A stretch of 27,377 bases of DNA from DASUGM01 sp036274055 (GTDB lineage Bacteria > Acidobacteriota > Vicinamibacteria > Vicinamibacterales > SCN-69-37): the NCBI GenBank assembly GCA_036274055.1, contig DASUGM010000351.1, forward strand, positions 1 to 27,377, written 5' to 3'. The stretch's first letter is position 1; every line of letters begins with the position of its first letter. This document shows positions 1 to 7,695 of the stretch, one piece after another. The notes beneath the pieces are model-generated. The model had not been told where the DNA came from. It worked only from the letters and a program-made list of their open reading frames with translations, and did not search any database. Position numbers and translations under genes: made by a program.

Positions 1-1754
1 TCGCGATCTTCTTGTCCTTCGCGGTCCTGGCCGGGTATCAACTGATGTTCCCGCCGCCGCCGGTCACGCCGCTGTCGCAGCCGCCGGCGTCGCCCGCGGC
101 CGGCACGACCGCCGCGCCGGTGACGACGCCGGCGCCGGCCGGCACTGCGCCAACCGCGACCGCCGTTGAAGGGGCAGGCACGCCGCCGGCACAGCCCGCC
201 GCGCCGGCGGCGCTCGTGGCCGACGCCGCGGCACGTGACGTCGTCGTCGACACCGACTGGATCACCGCGACGTTTTCGTCTGCCGGCGGCACGCTGCGCA
301 GCTGGAAGCTGAAGAAATATCTGGAGAATGGCCAACCGCTCGAGTTGGTGCCCCAGGCGATTCCCGAGAAGCACACGCTGCCGTTCACGCTGGCGACCGA
401 CGACGCGTCGTTGACGCGCGTGCTCGCGACAGCACTATACAAACCCAGCGCGGACGGGCTGACGCTCGGCTCGGCGCCGGGCACGCTCACCTTCCAGTTC
501 CAGAACGCCGCCGGGCTGACCGCGCGCAAGACGTTCTACTTCCAGCCGGAAGGACACGTCTACGTCGTCAAGGTCGAGGCGGCGATCGACGTCAACGGCA
601 AGTCATTGCCGGTGCGAATTTCTTCCGGCCCGATGATCGGTCCCGGCCACAGCAGCGACGGCGCCGCGGTGCAGCCGCCGCGCGCCGTGCAGTTCCGCGA
701 CAACCGCGTCGAGCGTCTGGCGGCGAGCGCGCTCGTCACCCAGTCGAAGTACGAAGGGGCGATGAAGTTTGCCGGCATCGAGGATCACTATTTCCTGCAC
801 GCCGCGCTCGCCAACAACGAGAACATCCACGTCGAGTACGAGCCGATCACCGAGCCGGTGCCCAACGATCCTCAGGGCGGCACGCGCAGCTTCGTCGCCT
901 ACACGATCGCCATGCCTGGCGCGGCGTCGATGCAGTACTTCATCGGGCCCAAGGACTTCGACGTCCTGCGCAATGTCGGCCCGCAGCTCGACCTCGTCTA
1001 CGCCATCGACTTCGGCATGTTCCGGGTGATCGTCGTGCCGCTGCTGCAGGCGCTGAAGTCGATCAACAAGTACGTCGGAAACTACGGCTGGTCGATCGTC
1101 ATCCTGACCATCCTGATCAACCTCGCGATCTTCCCGCTCCGCCACCGCAGCATGGTGTCGATGCGGAAAATGCAGGCGATCCAGCCGGAGATGAAGGCGA
1201 TACAGGATCGCTACAAGCATCTCAAGGTCACCGATCCCGAGCGCCAGAAGATGAACACCGAGATGATGGCGCTCTACAAGCAGCGCGGCGTCAACCCGGC
1301 CAGCGGCTGTCTGCCGATGCTGCTGACGCTGCCGATCCTGTTCGCGTTCTACGCGATGCTCTCGGTGGCGATCGAGCTGCGCGGCGCGCCGTTTTTCGGC
1401 TGGATCAAGGATCTGTCGCACCTCGACCCGTGGTACGTCACGCCCGTGCTGATGGGCGGCACCATGTTCCTGCAGCAGCGGATGATGCCGACCAACGCCG
1501 ATCCGGTGCAGCAGAAGGTGTTCATGCTGCTGCCGCTGATTTTCACGTTCTCTTTCCTGCGGGCGCCGAGCGGGCTCGTGATTTACTGGCTGGTCAGCAA
1601 CCTGCTCGCGATCGGCCAGCAGATGGTGACGAACCGGATCATCGGCGCGCCGGCGGTGCCGGCGGCGGCGATGCGGGGCAAGACCGCGGCGGCCGCGGCC
1701 GCGTCGCCGCGAAAAGGCAGCAAGCCAGGCAACGGTTCCGCCAACAAGTCGTAG
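1..1754 (+). CDS. yidC: Membrane protein insertase YidC (5' truncated)
   Basis: Inserts and folds inner-membrane proteins, alone or with SecYEG. The reading frame is open from the first bases of the window (codons from position 3), and the first visible residues look like the end of the N-terminal membrane helix followed by FPPPP, so the true start lies upstream. After a Pro/Ala/Thr-rich linker comes a periplasmic beta-domain (about 240-990). The conserved Oxa1/YidC membrane core follows (about 1000-1650), with the typical NxAIFPLR segment, an amphipathic Lys/Gln-rich cytoplasmic hairpin, and GVNPASGCLPML. The C-terminal tail is basic and Ala/Lys/Ser rich, as expected for ribosome contact. 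It is followed 10 bp later by jag, its usual partner in origin-proximal clusters. Family assignment is firm; only the first residues are missing. Confidence 0.96.
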   Translation, partial: AIFLSFAVLAGYQLMFPPPPVTPLSQPPASPAAGTTAAPVTTPAPAGTAPTATAVEGAGTPPAQPAAPAALVADAAARDVVVDTDWITATFSSAGGTLRSWKLKKYLENGQPLELVPQAIPEKHTLPFTLATDDASLTRVLATALYKPSADGLTLGSAPGTLTFQFQNAAGLTARKTFYFQPEGHVYVVKVEAAIDVNGKSLPVRISSGPMIGPGHSSDGAAVQPPRAVQFRDNRVERLAASALVTQSKYEGAMKFAGIEDHYFLHAALANNENIHVEYEPITEPVPNDPQGGTRSFVAYTIAMPGAASMQYFIGPKDFDVLRNVGPQLDLVYAIDFGMFRVIVVPLLQALKSINKYVGNYGWSIVILTILINLAIFPLRHRSMVSMRKMQAIQPEMKAIQDRYKHLKVTDPERQKMNTEMMALYKQRGVNPASGCLPMLLTLPILFAFYAMLSVAIELRGAPFFGWIKDLSHLDPWYVTPVLMGGTMFLQQRMMPTNADPVQQKVFMLLPLIFTFSFLRAPSGLVIYWLVSNLLAIGQQMVTNRIIGAPAVPAAAMRGKTAAAAAASPRKGSKPGNGSANKS

Positions 1755-1764
1755 ACGAACAACC

Positions 1765-2229
1765 ATGAGCGATCTCGATACCCAGGTCATCGACTTCCTG
1801 CACCGCGTCACCAGCGCGATGGGACTCAACCTCGACGCCTCCGTCGAGGAGACGCCCGATCACGTGCGCATCAATCTCAACGGGGACGACGCCGACGTCC
1901 TGTTGAAGAAGAAGGGCGAGGCCCTGGACGCGCTGCAGGTGATCGTCAACACCGCGTTCCGGCGCGACGCGCGCGGCGACCGCCATTACGTCGTCGACGC
2001 GCTCGGCTTCCGCCGCGACAAAGACGAAGAGCTGCGGCAGATGGCGAAGCTGCTGATGGACAAGGCGAAGGCGACCGGCGTTCCGCAGGAACTCGGTCCG
2101 CTCAATCCCTACGCGCGCCGCATCGTCCATCTCGTGGTCGCCGAGGACGAGTCGATGATGACCGAGAGCATCGGCGACGCGTTTCTCAAGACCGTGGTCA
2201 TCTCGCAGGCAAAAGCCGCAGGGCGCTGA
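1765..2229 (+). CDS. jag: Jag/KhpB-type R3H and KH-like RNA-binding protein
   Basis: A 154-residue protein with a KH-like (Jag-type) domain in about the first 75 residues, including a GDDADVLLKKKGEALDALQ helix. An R3H domain follows, carrying the defining Arg-x3-His signature in NPYARRIVHL and the usual downstream TES-GDAFLKTVVI segment. Members of this family bind RNA and in Gram-positives act with KhpA in cell-division control; the role here is inferred. It lacks the separate N-terminal Jag_N domain found in longer homologues. It starts 10 bp after yidC and is probably co-transcribed with it; mnmE follows after 18 bp. Confidence 0.92.
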   Translation: MSDLDTQVIDFLHRVTSAMGLNLDASVEETPDHVRINLNGDDADVLLKKKGEALDALQVIVNTAFRRDARGDRHYVVDALGFRRDKDEELRQMAKLLMDKAKATGVPQELGPLNPYARRIVHLVVAEDESMMTESIGDAFLKTVVISQAKAAGR

Positions 2230-2247
2230 GGCGCCTGGGTCGGGGCG

Positions 2248-3624
2248 GTGCCGTTTTCCACCTCGGACACCGTCGTCGCCATCGCGACGCCCTCAGGCCG
2301 CGGCGGCATTGGGGTGGTTCGGCTCTCCGGCCCGATAGCGCACGAAATTGCCCGCCAGCTGATCGGCCGCCACGAACCACTGGCCGCGCGGCACGCGACG
2401 TTTGCCCGCGTCATCGATCGCGATCACGCGCGGCCCGCGCGCGTCATCGACGAAGTTGTCGTCACGCTGTTTGCCGCGCCACAGTCATACACCGGCGAGG
2501 ACGTCGTCGAACTCAGCGCCCACGGCACTCCACTCCTGCTGCAGCGTATCGTCGAGGCGGCGATGGCCGCCGGCGCGAGGCTGGCCGAGCCCGGCGAGTT
2601 CACGCTGCGCGCGTATTTGAACGGCCGTCTCGATCTCGTTCAGGCCGAAGCCATCGGCGATCTCGTCAACGCCGTGACGCCGGTGCAGGCGCGCGCCGCC
2701 ATGGATCAGCTCGAGGGCACGCTGACGAGCGAGATCGCCGCGGCCGACGCCGCGCTATTCGACCTGGCGGCGCGACTCGAGGCGTCACTCGATTTTCCCG
2801 AAGAAGGCTTTCACTTTCTCACCCGGGACGAAGCCACCGCCGAACTGAACGCGGTCGGCGATCGGCTGACGACGCTGCTGCGCCATGCGCGCGCCGGACG
2901 GGTCGTCCGCGAGGGCCGGATGGTCGTGATCGTCGGCCGCCCTAATGCCGGGAAATCGAGCTTGTTCAACGCGCTGCTCGGGTCGGCGCGGGCGATTGTC
3001 ACCGACATTCCCGGCACGACGCGTGACGCGCTCACCGAGCGCGTCGACCTCGACGGCATTCCGGTGACGCTCGTCGACACCGCCGGGCTGCGCGACTCGA
3101 CGGATCCCATCGAGGCCGAGGGCGTCGCCCGCACACGCCAGGCGCAGACGGTCGCAGCTCTCCTGCTCGTCGTCGTCGACGGATCGCAGCCATTGACCGA
3201 CGACGATCGCGCGCTCGTCGCTGCCGGCGCGACGCCGCGCGTGGTCGCGATCAGCAAGGCAGACCTGCCGCGGCCATGGTCGCGCGATCGCGAGTTCGGA
3301 CCAGACGATGACGCCAGCGTGGCGGTGTCCGCGAAGACCGGCCACGGCCTCGATCAATTGCGCGGCAAGATCGTCGCGGCGTTGACTGCCGGCGACGACC
3401 TGCGGGACACGCCGGCGATCACCAATGCGCGCCACATCGCGCTGGTGAGCGCGGCACTCGAGTGCATCGATCGGGTCAAGGACGCGATCGCGGCCGGCGC
3501 GACCGAGGAACTGCTGCTCGCCGATCTTGCTTCGGCCCGCCGGGCGCTGGAAGAAGTGACTGGCCGGCGGACCGACGAGGATCTGCTGCGGCATATTTTT
3601 GCGACGTTTTGTGTCGGGAAGTGA
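2248..3624 (+). CDS. mnmE: tRNA modification GTPase MnmE
   Basis: With MnmG, this GTPase installs the (carboxymethyl)aminomethyl group at C5 of wobble uridine 34. The protein has 458 residues, the usual size. It begins at a GTG, because the family's N-terminal DTVVAIATPSGRGGIGVVRLSG block starts only a few codons in and no ATG is available. Residues 1-120 are the tetrahydrofolate-binding N domain. The inserted G domain has GRPNAGKSS (230-238), DTAGLR (from 277), SKAD (from 336) and SAKTG (from 361). The protein ends in FCVGK, the C-terminal Cys-x-Gly-Lys motif that marks MnmE. It lies upstream of mnmG, separated by a palindromic repeat. Confidence 0.97.
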   Translation: MPFSTSDTVVAIATPSGRGGIGVVRLSGPIAHEIARQLIGRHEPLAARHATFARVIDRDHARPARVIDEVVVTLFAAPQSYTGEDVVELSAHGTPLLLQRIVEAAMAAGARLAEPGEFTLRAYLNGRLDLVQAEAIGDLVNAVTPVQARAAMDQLEGTLTSEIAAADAALFDLAARLEASLDFPEEGFHFLTRDEATAELNAVGDRLTTLLRHARAGRVVREGRMVVIVGRPNAGKSSLFNALLGSARAIVTDIPGTTRDALTERVDLDGIPVTLVDTAGLRDSTDPIEAEGVARTRQAQTVAALLLVVVDGSQPLTDDDRALVAAGATPRVVAISKADLPRPWSRDREFGPDDDASVAVSAKTGHGLDQLRGKIVAALTAGDDLRDTPAITNARHIALVSAALECIDRVKDAIAAGATEELLLADLASARRALEEVTGRRTDEDLLRHIFATFCVGK

Positions 3625-3629
3625 CATCC

Positions 3630-3748
3630 GACAGCACCATGAAGGAGCATGAAGGGCGTTGTAGGAGCGTGAAGGAGCTCCGCGTTTTCAAAACCCAAGC
3701 TCTCCTTCATGCTCCTCAAGCGTCCTGTAACTCCTTCACGGTGCTGTC
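3630..3748. repeat. Imperfect 119-bp palindrome built of ~10-bp words
   Basis: The mnmE-mnmG spacer is nearly filled by a mirrored array. The left arm starts GACAGCAC and carries four 10-bp units around the word catgaaggag (3638-3677). The right arm carries four units of the complementary word ctccttcatg/ctccttcacg (3702-3740) and ends GTGCTGTC. The centre is gttttcaaaac at 3684-3694. The outer 18 bases pair with one mismatch; the middle needs one-base shifts. It could form a long hairpin in RNA or a cruciform in DNA. It ends 11 bp before the mnmG start. There is no transposase, and no clean terminator form (no U-tract after a GC stem). Structure is seen directly; function is unknown. Confidence 0.85.
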
Positions 3749-3759
3749 GAGACAAAGCT

Positions 3760-5571
3760 ATGCACTTTGACGTCATCGTCATCGGCGCGGGGCACGCGGG
3801 CGTCGAGGCGGCGTGGGCCGCGGCCCGGCTTGGCTGCGCCGTCGGCCTGTGCACGCTCTCGGCCGAGACCGTGGCGCTGATGCCGTGCAACCCGGCGATT
3901 GGCGGCACCGCGAAAGGCCATCTCGTCCGCGAAATCGACGCGATGGGCGGGCTGATGGGGCACGCGATCGACGCCACCGCGATTCAGTTCAAGCTGCTCA
4001 ATCGCAGCCGCGGACCGGCGGTGTGGTCGCCGCGCGCGCAAGCGGACAAGAAACGCTACGGCGCCTGGGTTCGCGGAGCGCTCGAGGCCGAGCCGAAGAT
4101 CACCTGGCTGCTCCGCCGCGCCGGCGCGATTCTCACCGACGCCGGCCGCGTCGCCGGACTCGGGTTCGAAGACGGCGGACAGGTGTCGTGCGGCGCGATC
4201 GTCATCACGACCGGCACGTTCCTCAATGGCCTCGTCCACATCGGCGACGAGCAACGGCCGGCAGGTCGCGCCGACGAGCCGCCGACGCGCGCCCTCGCGG
4301 ATTCCCTCCGCGATTTTGGTTTCGAGATGGGCCGCTTGAAAACCGGCACGCCGCCGCGCCTCGATCGGCGATCCATCGACTTCAGCCGGTTTCCCGCCGA
4401 GCGCGGCGACGATCCCCCGGTCCCCTTCTCATTCTTGTCGACGGATCTCTCGCGGCCGCAAGTTGCCTGTCACATCGTCCATACGACGACGGCAGTGCAC
4501 GACCTGGTGCGGGCGAGCATCGATCGATCGCCGCTCTACAACGGCCAGATCAGCGGTGTCGGCCCGCGCTACTGCCCTTCGCTCGAAGACAAGATCATGC
4601 GGTTCCCGGACAAGGAGCGGCACCAGATTTTCCTGGAGCCGGAGGGCATCGACGTCGACGAAATCTACGTCAACGGCCTGTCGATGAGTTTGCCCAGGGA
4701 CGTGCAGGAGGCGGTCGTGCACGCGCTGCCCGGGCTGGAGTCGGCGCGGGTCGTCCGTCACGCTTATGCCGTCGAGTACGATTTCATTCAGCCGACCGAG
4801 CTCACGCGTGGGCTCGAAACCAAGCGCGTGCCGGGGCTGTTTTCCGCCGGTCAGATCAACGGCACGTCCGGCTACGAAGAAGCCGCGGCGCAGGGATTGA
4901 TCGCGGGGCTGAATGCGGCGCGCATGGTCAGCGGCGAGGCGCCGATCGTGCTGCGGCGCGATCAGGCGTACTGCGGCATCCTCGTCGATGATCTCGTCAC
5001 GCGCGGTTGTCTCGAGCCATATCGAATGTTCACTTCGCGCGCCGAACACCGGCTGTTGCTTCGCATCGACAACGCTGACCTTCGGCTGACGCCGCTTGGC
5101 CGGGACGCCGGACTGGTCGACGACCGACGCTGGGCGTCCTTCAATGCGCGTCGGGATCGTCTCGAGCGCAACCGCGCCCACGCTGCCGCGACGTCGGTGG
5201 TCGTCGATCGCGAACGGACCACCGCCGCGCAAGCGTTGTCGCGGCCGCCTGTGTCGCTGGAACTGCTCGCGCGTCAGGGCTTTGAGATCGAACGCGACGC
5301 CGACCGTCCGGATCTCGACGCCGCGACGATCGAAGCGGAATTCAAGTACCACGGCTATCTCAAGCGGCATGACGCGCAGCTGGCGCGCGCCCGCGATCAG
5401 GAACATCACCGCATTCCTGGCGCGTTCGAGTACCGCGGCGTGCCCGGACTGTCTCGGGAGATCGTCGAGCGCCTCAGCTCGATCCGCCCGACGACACTCG
5501 GTCAGGCGGCGCGTGTTCCCGGCGTGACGCCGGCGGCTGTCGCCATCATCGCGGCGCGGCTCCGGCGGTAG
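3760..5571 (+). CDS. mnmG: tRNA uridine-34 modification enzyme MnmG (GidA)
   Basis: FAD-dependent partner of MnmE in forming cmnm5U/nm5U at tRNA position 34. The ATG at 3760 is chosen because it gives the standard MHFDVIVIGAGHAGVEAA start, with the FAD-binding GxGxxG at residues 9-14; the frame is open further upstream but only through the palindromic repeat. The product is 603 residues, slightly short for the family. Family blocks are present: MPCNPAIGGTAKGHLVREID near residue 42, and the C-terminal half has FSAGQINGTSGYEEAAAQG (FAD contact) and FTSRAEHRLLLRIDNADLRL. The C-terminal tRNA- and MnmE-binding helical region is intact. No good Shine-Dalgarno is visible before the start. rsmG follows 20 bp later. 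Confidence 0.96.
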   Translation: MHFDVIVIGAGHAGVEAAWAAARLGCAVGLCTLSAETVALMPCNPAIGGTAKGHLVREIDAMGGLMGHAIDATAIQFKLLNRSRGPAVWSPRAQADKKRYGAWVRGALEAEPKITWLLRRAGAILTDAGRVAGLGFEDGGQVSCGAIVITTGTFLNGLVHIGDEQRPAGRADEPPTRALADSLRDFGFEMGRLKTGTPPRLDRRSIDFSRFPAERGDDPPVPFSFLSTDLSRPQVACHIVHTTTAVHDLVRASIDRSPLYNGQISGVGPRYCPSLEDKIMRFPDKERHQIFLEPEGIDVDEIYVNGLSMSLPRDVQEAVVHALPGLESARVVRHAYAVEYDFIQPTELTRGLETKRVPGLFSAGQINGTSGYEEAAAQGLIAGLNAARMVSGEAPIVLRRDQAYCGILVDDLVTRGCLEPYRMFTSRAEHRLLLRIDNADLRLTPLGRDAGLVDDRRWASFNARRDRLERNRAHAAATSVVVDRERTTAAQALSRPPVSLELLARQGFEIERDADRPDLDAATIEAEFKYHGYLKRHDAQLARARDQEHHRIPGAFEYRGVPGLSREIVERLSSIRPTTLGQAARVPGVTPAAVAIIAARLRR

Positions 5572-5591
5572 AGACAGGCAAACCGTAAGAT

Positions 5592-6209
5592 GTGACCGTG
5601 TCCCTGGCTTCGCTGATCGCCGCGCGCGCTGAGGCCGCCGGACTCTCCCCCACCGCTGACGTCGTTCGTGACTGCTCGCTGTACGTCGAGTTGCTCGCCA
5701 AGTGGAATCGAAAAACCAATCTGACGTCGCTCGACGTCGCGCCGGCATCGGCGGCCGCGATCGATCGATTGATCGTCGAGGCGTTGATTGCCGCACAGGA
5801 ACTCACCCCGGACGATCGCCTGGTCGTGGATTTGGGCTCCGGCGGCGGCTCCCCCGCGATTCCGCTGGCGATCGCGGCGCGGCACGTTCGCCTCACGATG
5901 GTGGAGGCGCGCGAGAAGAAGGCGGCGTTTTTGCGGGAAGCGACGCGGGTGATCGCTCTGAATGCTGCCGTCGTCGTCGGGCGTGTCGAGGACCTTGCCG
6001 TTCGCGACGTTCAGGTGATGACCGCCCGGGCAATTAAGTTAAATGACCAAATCGAATCGGTTATTGAGAGCACTTTGGCGTCGCCGGGTCGCTTTTTCTG
6101 GTTTGGATCCGCGACGAGCTCCGTGCAGGATCGAGTTCCGGCCGGCTTGCGCGATCCTCGGGAAGTCTCGCTGCCTGGCGGCCTCTTGACGATCAGCCAC
6201 AAGCGCTGA
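5592..6209 (+). CDS. rsmG: 16S rRNA (guanine-N7) methyltransferase RsmG
   Basis: S-adenosylmethionine-dependent methyltransferase that modifies 16S rRNA in the decoding region (G527 in E. coli numbering). The 205-residue protein has the family's N-terminal helical segment with LLAKWNRKTNLTS, then SAM motif I VVDLGSGGGSPAIPLAI, the EAREKKAAFLREA strand-helix, and TARAI further on. The start is a GTG at 5592; a second GTG two codons on is possible. Position directly after mnmG is the classic gidA-gidB arrangement. The gene end faces a small minus-strand gene across a 119-bp gap. Confidence 0.93.
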   Translation: MTVSLASLIAARAEAAGLSPTADVVRDCSLYVELLAKWNRKTNLTSLDVAPASAAAIDRLIVEALIAAQELTPDDRLVVDLGSGGGSPAIPLAIAARHVRLTMVEAREKKAAFLREATRVIALNAAVVVGRVEDLAVRDVQVMTARAIKLNDQIESVIESTLASPGRFFWFGSATSSVQDRVPAGLRDPREVSLPGGLLTISHKR

Positions 6210-6285
6210 GCGCGTCGGCAGGTCCGAGAGCGATTCGACTTCGCGGTAGGTGTAGCGATCTTCCCGGTCCGGTCCGACCGATGAA

Positions 6286-6308
6286 ACCGCTCGAGCCGTT
6301 TTAGCGGT
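6286..6308. terminator. Possible bidirectional hairpin between converging genes
   Basis: Between the end of rsmG and the end of the minus-strand gene at 6329, the sequence ACCGCT (6286-6291) and AGCGGT (6303-6308) can pair across an 11-base loop; an overlapping near-palindrome around GCTCGAGC competes with it. The stem is short and neither strand has a proper U-tract, so a terminator role is only suggested by position. Confidence 0.25.
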
Positions 6309-6328
6309 CCACAGAATCGAAGACGGCT

Positions 6329-6532
6329 CTAGTGCTGGCGGAGGGTCTTTATGACCTCGGGGTCGGTCGATGCCTGGATGGCCGCGTCTCTCGCTTCGTC
6401 CTTCGTCGCGCCGGTTGCCGACACGAGATCGGCGCCTGCGGGCATGCCGTCCGTGCCCAGTTGTTGAACGACGCAGAGCCAGTTGCCTTGAGCCGGATAG
6501 AACCGAACGCGCAGTTGCCGATGGGCGCTCAT
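6329..6532 (-). CDS. Small conserved-looking protein of unknown function (67 aa)
   Basis: I do not recognise the family. The ATG at 6532 is preceded by a perfect GGAGG six bases upstream (6543-6539 on the minus strand), one of the best ribosome sites in the window, which is the main reason to call it a gene. The frame stays open upstream but without another supported start. The product begins MSAHRQLRVRFYPAQGNWLC and reads like a compact alpha/beta domain: a strand (RVRFYPAQGNWLCVVQQLG), a loop, then an amphipathic helix rich in Ala, Asp and Glu. There is no signal peptide or membrane segment. It is transcribed away from parA, and parS lies in the shared upstream region. Confidence 0.6.
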   Translation of the reverse strand: MSAHRQLRVRFYPAQGNWLCVVQQLGTDGMPAGADLVSATGATKDEARDAAIQASTDPEVIKTLRQH

Positions 6533-6538
6533 CACTAA

Positions 6539-6577
6539 CCTCCGGGCGGACGCTGAGAGGAATGGATGCCCACTATA
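6539..6577 (-). promoter_or_regulatory. Shine-Dalgarno and possible -10 for the small minus-strand gene
   Basis: On the minus strand, GGAGG at 6543-6539 is ideally placed for the ATG at 6532. TATAGT at 6577-6572 is a good -10-like hexamer about 40 bases before the start codon. No convincing -35 is seen 16-18 bases further upstream, so the ribosome site is solid and the promoter tentative. Confidence 0.4.
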
Positions 6578-6687
6578 CGCTTGACGGCGATCGCACGCGC
6601 GGCTGCGGTGAATGCGTAAGCTGGCCGACGCTCTGGCCGCCATGTGCGTCAGAGGAGTGGTGTCGGCAAGCGTCTAACTGATCGAAC

Positions 6688-6703
6688 TGTTCCACGTGGA
6701 ACA
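6688..6703. promoter_or_regulatory. parS centromere site
   Basis: TGTTCCACGTGGAACA is a perfect 16-bp palindrome identical or nearly identical to the chromosomal parS consensus bound by ParB across bacteria. It lies 159 bp before the parA start and just upstream of the parA-parB pair encoding its binding system. ParB would load here as a CTP-dependent clamp and spread, so neighbouring promoters may be covered. I found no second full parS in this window. Confidence 0.93.
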
Positions 6704-6862
6704 AAGCTCGGTCTGCCCAATACCCAGCCTCGTTGGCCTCGCTCAATCGGTCCGCCTCATTCGACGACGAAGCGCGGGCCAATCGCGGCGCTGGCTCCAG
6801 TTCGACGTGGATCATCCGATGGGCGTGTTTTATGATGCTAGCCGGCAAGTGAGAGACAATAC

Positions 6863-7684
6863 ATGACATTTGGTCAATCGACCAAACATGCCCGGGTCAT
6901 CGCCGTCGCCAATCAAAAAGGCGGCGTCGCCAAAACCACCACCGCCATCAATCTCGGCGCGTCTCTCGCGCTCGCCAACCAGCGCGTGTTGCTTGTCGAT
7001 CTCGATCCGCAAGCCAACTTGACCAGCGGCGTCGGCATGAAGGGGCAGAGTGCCGCCGCCGGCACCGCCTATGAAGCACTGACCTCGACGGAGATCGACG
7101 ACCCGCGAACGTTCGTCGCCAAAACGACGATCGATCATCTGTCGATCGTTCCCGCAAACCGCGAACTCACCGGCGCAGAAATCGAACTCGTCACCGAAGA
7201 TCAGCGCGAACGCCGGTTGCGCCGGGTGCTGGAACCGCTGCGCGGCGAATTCGACTACATCTTCATTGACTCGCCGCCCTCGCTCGGCTTGCTGACCCTC
7301 AACGCGCTCGTCGCCGCCGGTTCGGTGCTCATCCCGCTCAACTGCGAGTACTTCGCGCTCGAAGGCATCGCCGAGCTGTTGTCGACGATCGACCGCGTGC
7401 GCGCCGCCCTCAACCCCACGCTCGCGGTCGAAGGCGTGCTGCTCACGATGTACGACGATCGCACCAACCTCGGCCAGCAGGTGAGCAGCAACATCCGCGA
7501 GTTCTTCGGCGATCAGGTGTATCGCACGGTGATTCCGCGCAACATCCGCCTGGGTGAAGCGCCGAGCCACGGCGTGCCGGTGATCCTGTACGACGCTCGG
7601 TCGCGTGGCGCCGACGCCTACGTCGCGCTCGCCCACGAATTTCTCGGCCGTCACCGCGTCCCTGAACCGGCGCCGGTGGCGTGA
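6863..7684 (+). CDS. parA: Chromosome partitioning ATPase ParA (Soj)
   Basis: Deviant-Walker ATPase that binds nonspecific DNA and drives movement of ParB-parS complexes. The 273-residue protein has the KGGVAKTT signature (19-26, with the signature Lys19 and the P-loop Lys24), the A' motif LLVDLDPQAN shortly after, and FIDSPPSLG as Walker B. It has a short N-terminal extension before VIAVANQKGG, as in chromosomal Soj-type ParA, rather than the long HTH domain of plasmid P1-type proteins. The ATG at 6863 is preceded by a purine-rich GAGAG. The stop codon abuts parB: a GTGA overlap exists, but parB most likely starts 12 bp later. Confidence 0.96.
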   Translation: MTFGQSTKHARVIAVANQKGGVAKTTTAINLGASLALANQRVLLVDLDPQANLTSGVGMKGQSAAAGTAYEALTSTEIDDPRTFVAKTTIDHLSIVPANRELTGAEIELVTEDQRERRLRRVLEPLRGEFDYIFIDSPPSLGLLTLNALVAAGSVLIPLNCEYFALEGIAELLSTIDRVRAALNPTLAVEGVLLTMYDDRTNLGQQVSSNIREFFGDQVYRTVIPRNIRLGEAPSHGVPVILYDARSRGADAYVALAHEFLGRHRVPEPAPVA

Positions 7685-7686
7685 GT

Positions 7687-7693
7687 GGAGGAG
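7687..7693 (+). promoter_or_regulatory. Shine-Dalgarno deciding the parB start
   Basis: GGAGGAG immediately after the parA stop precedes the ATG at 7696 by a short spacer. An in-frame GTG at 7681 overlapping the parA stop would place this site inside the coding sequence, so ATG 7696, which also gives the standard MAAEKRPALGRGLSALI start, is preferred. Confidence 0.6.
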
Positions 7694-7695
7694 AG

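Larger units (their letters stand above)
6533..6862. other. 330-bp divergent intergenic region upstream of parA
   Basis: This is the longest gene-free stretch in the window. It holds the upstream signals of the small minus-strand gene, the parS site at 6688-6703, and a TATGAT hexamer at 6831-6836 that could be the -10 of the parA promoter (the matching -35 is poor). Short open frames cross it on both strands but show no coding features. I see nothing else in the remainder. Confidence 0.5.

Noticed and set aside
603..1829. A 408-codon minus-strand frame opposite yidC
   Set aside because: Low-complexity Arg/His/Gln product typical of antisense shadow; yidC is certain.
6210..6862. Replication origin (oriC) in the gene-poor stretch
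   Set aside because: The region is near-origin by gene order, but I see no cluster of DnaA boxes or AT-rich unwinding element here.
6573..6869. A 98-codon minus-strand frame crossing parS
   Set aside because: It overlaps the parA start and contains the LFHVEQ translation of parS itself; the region is regulatory.
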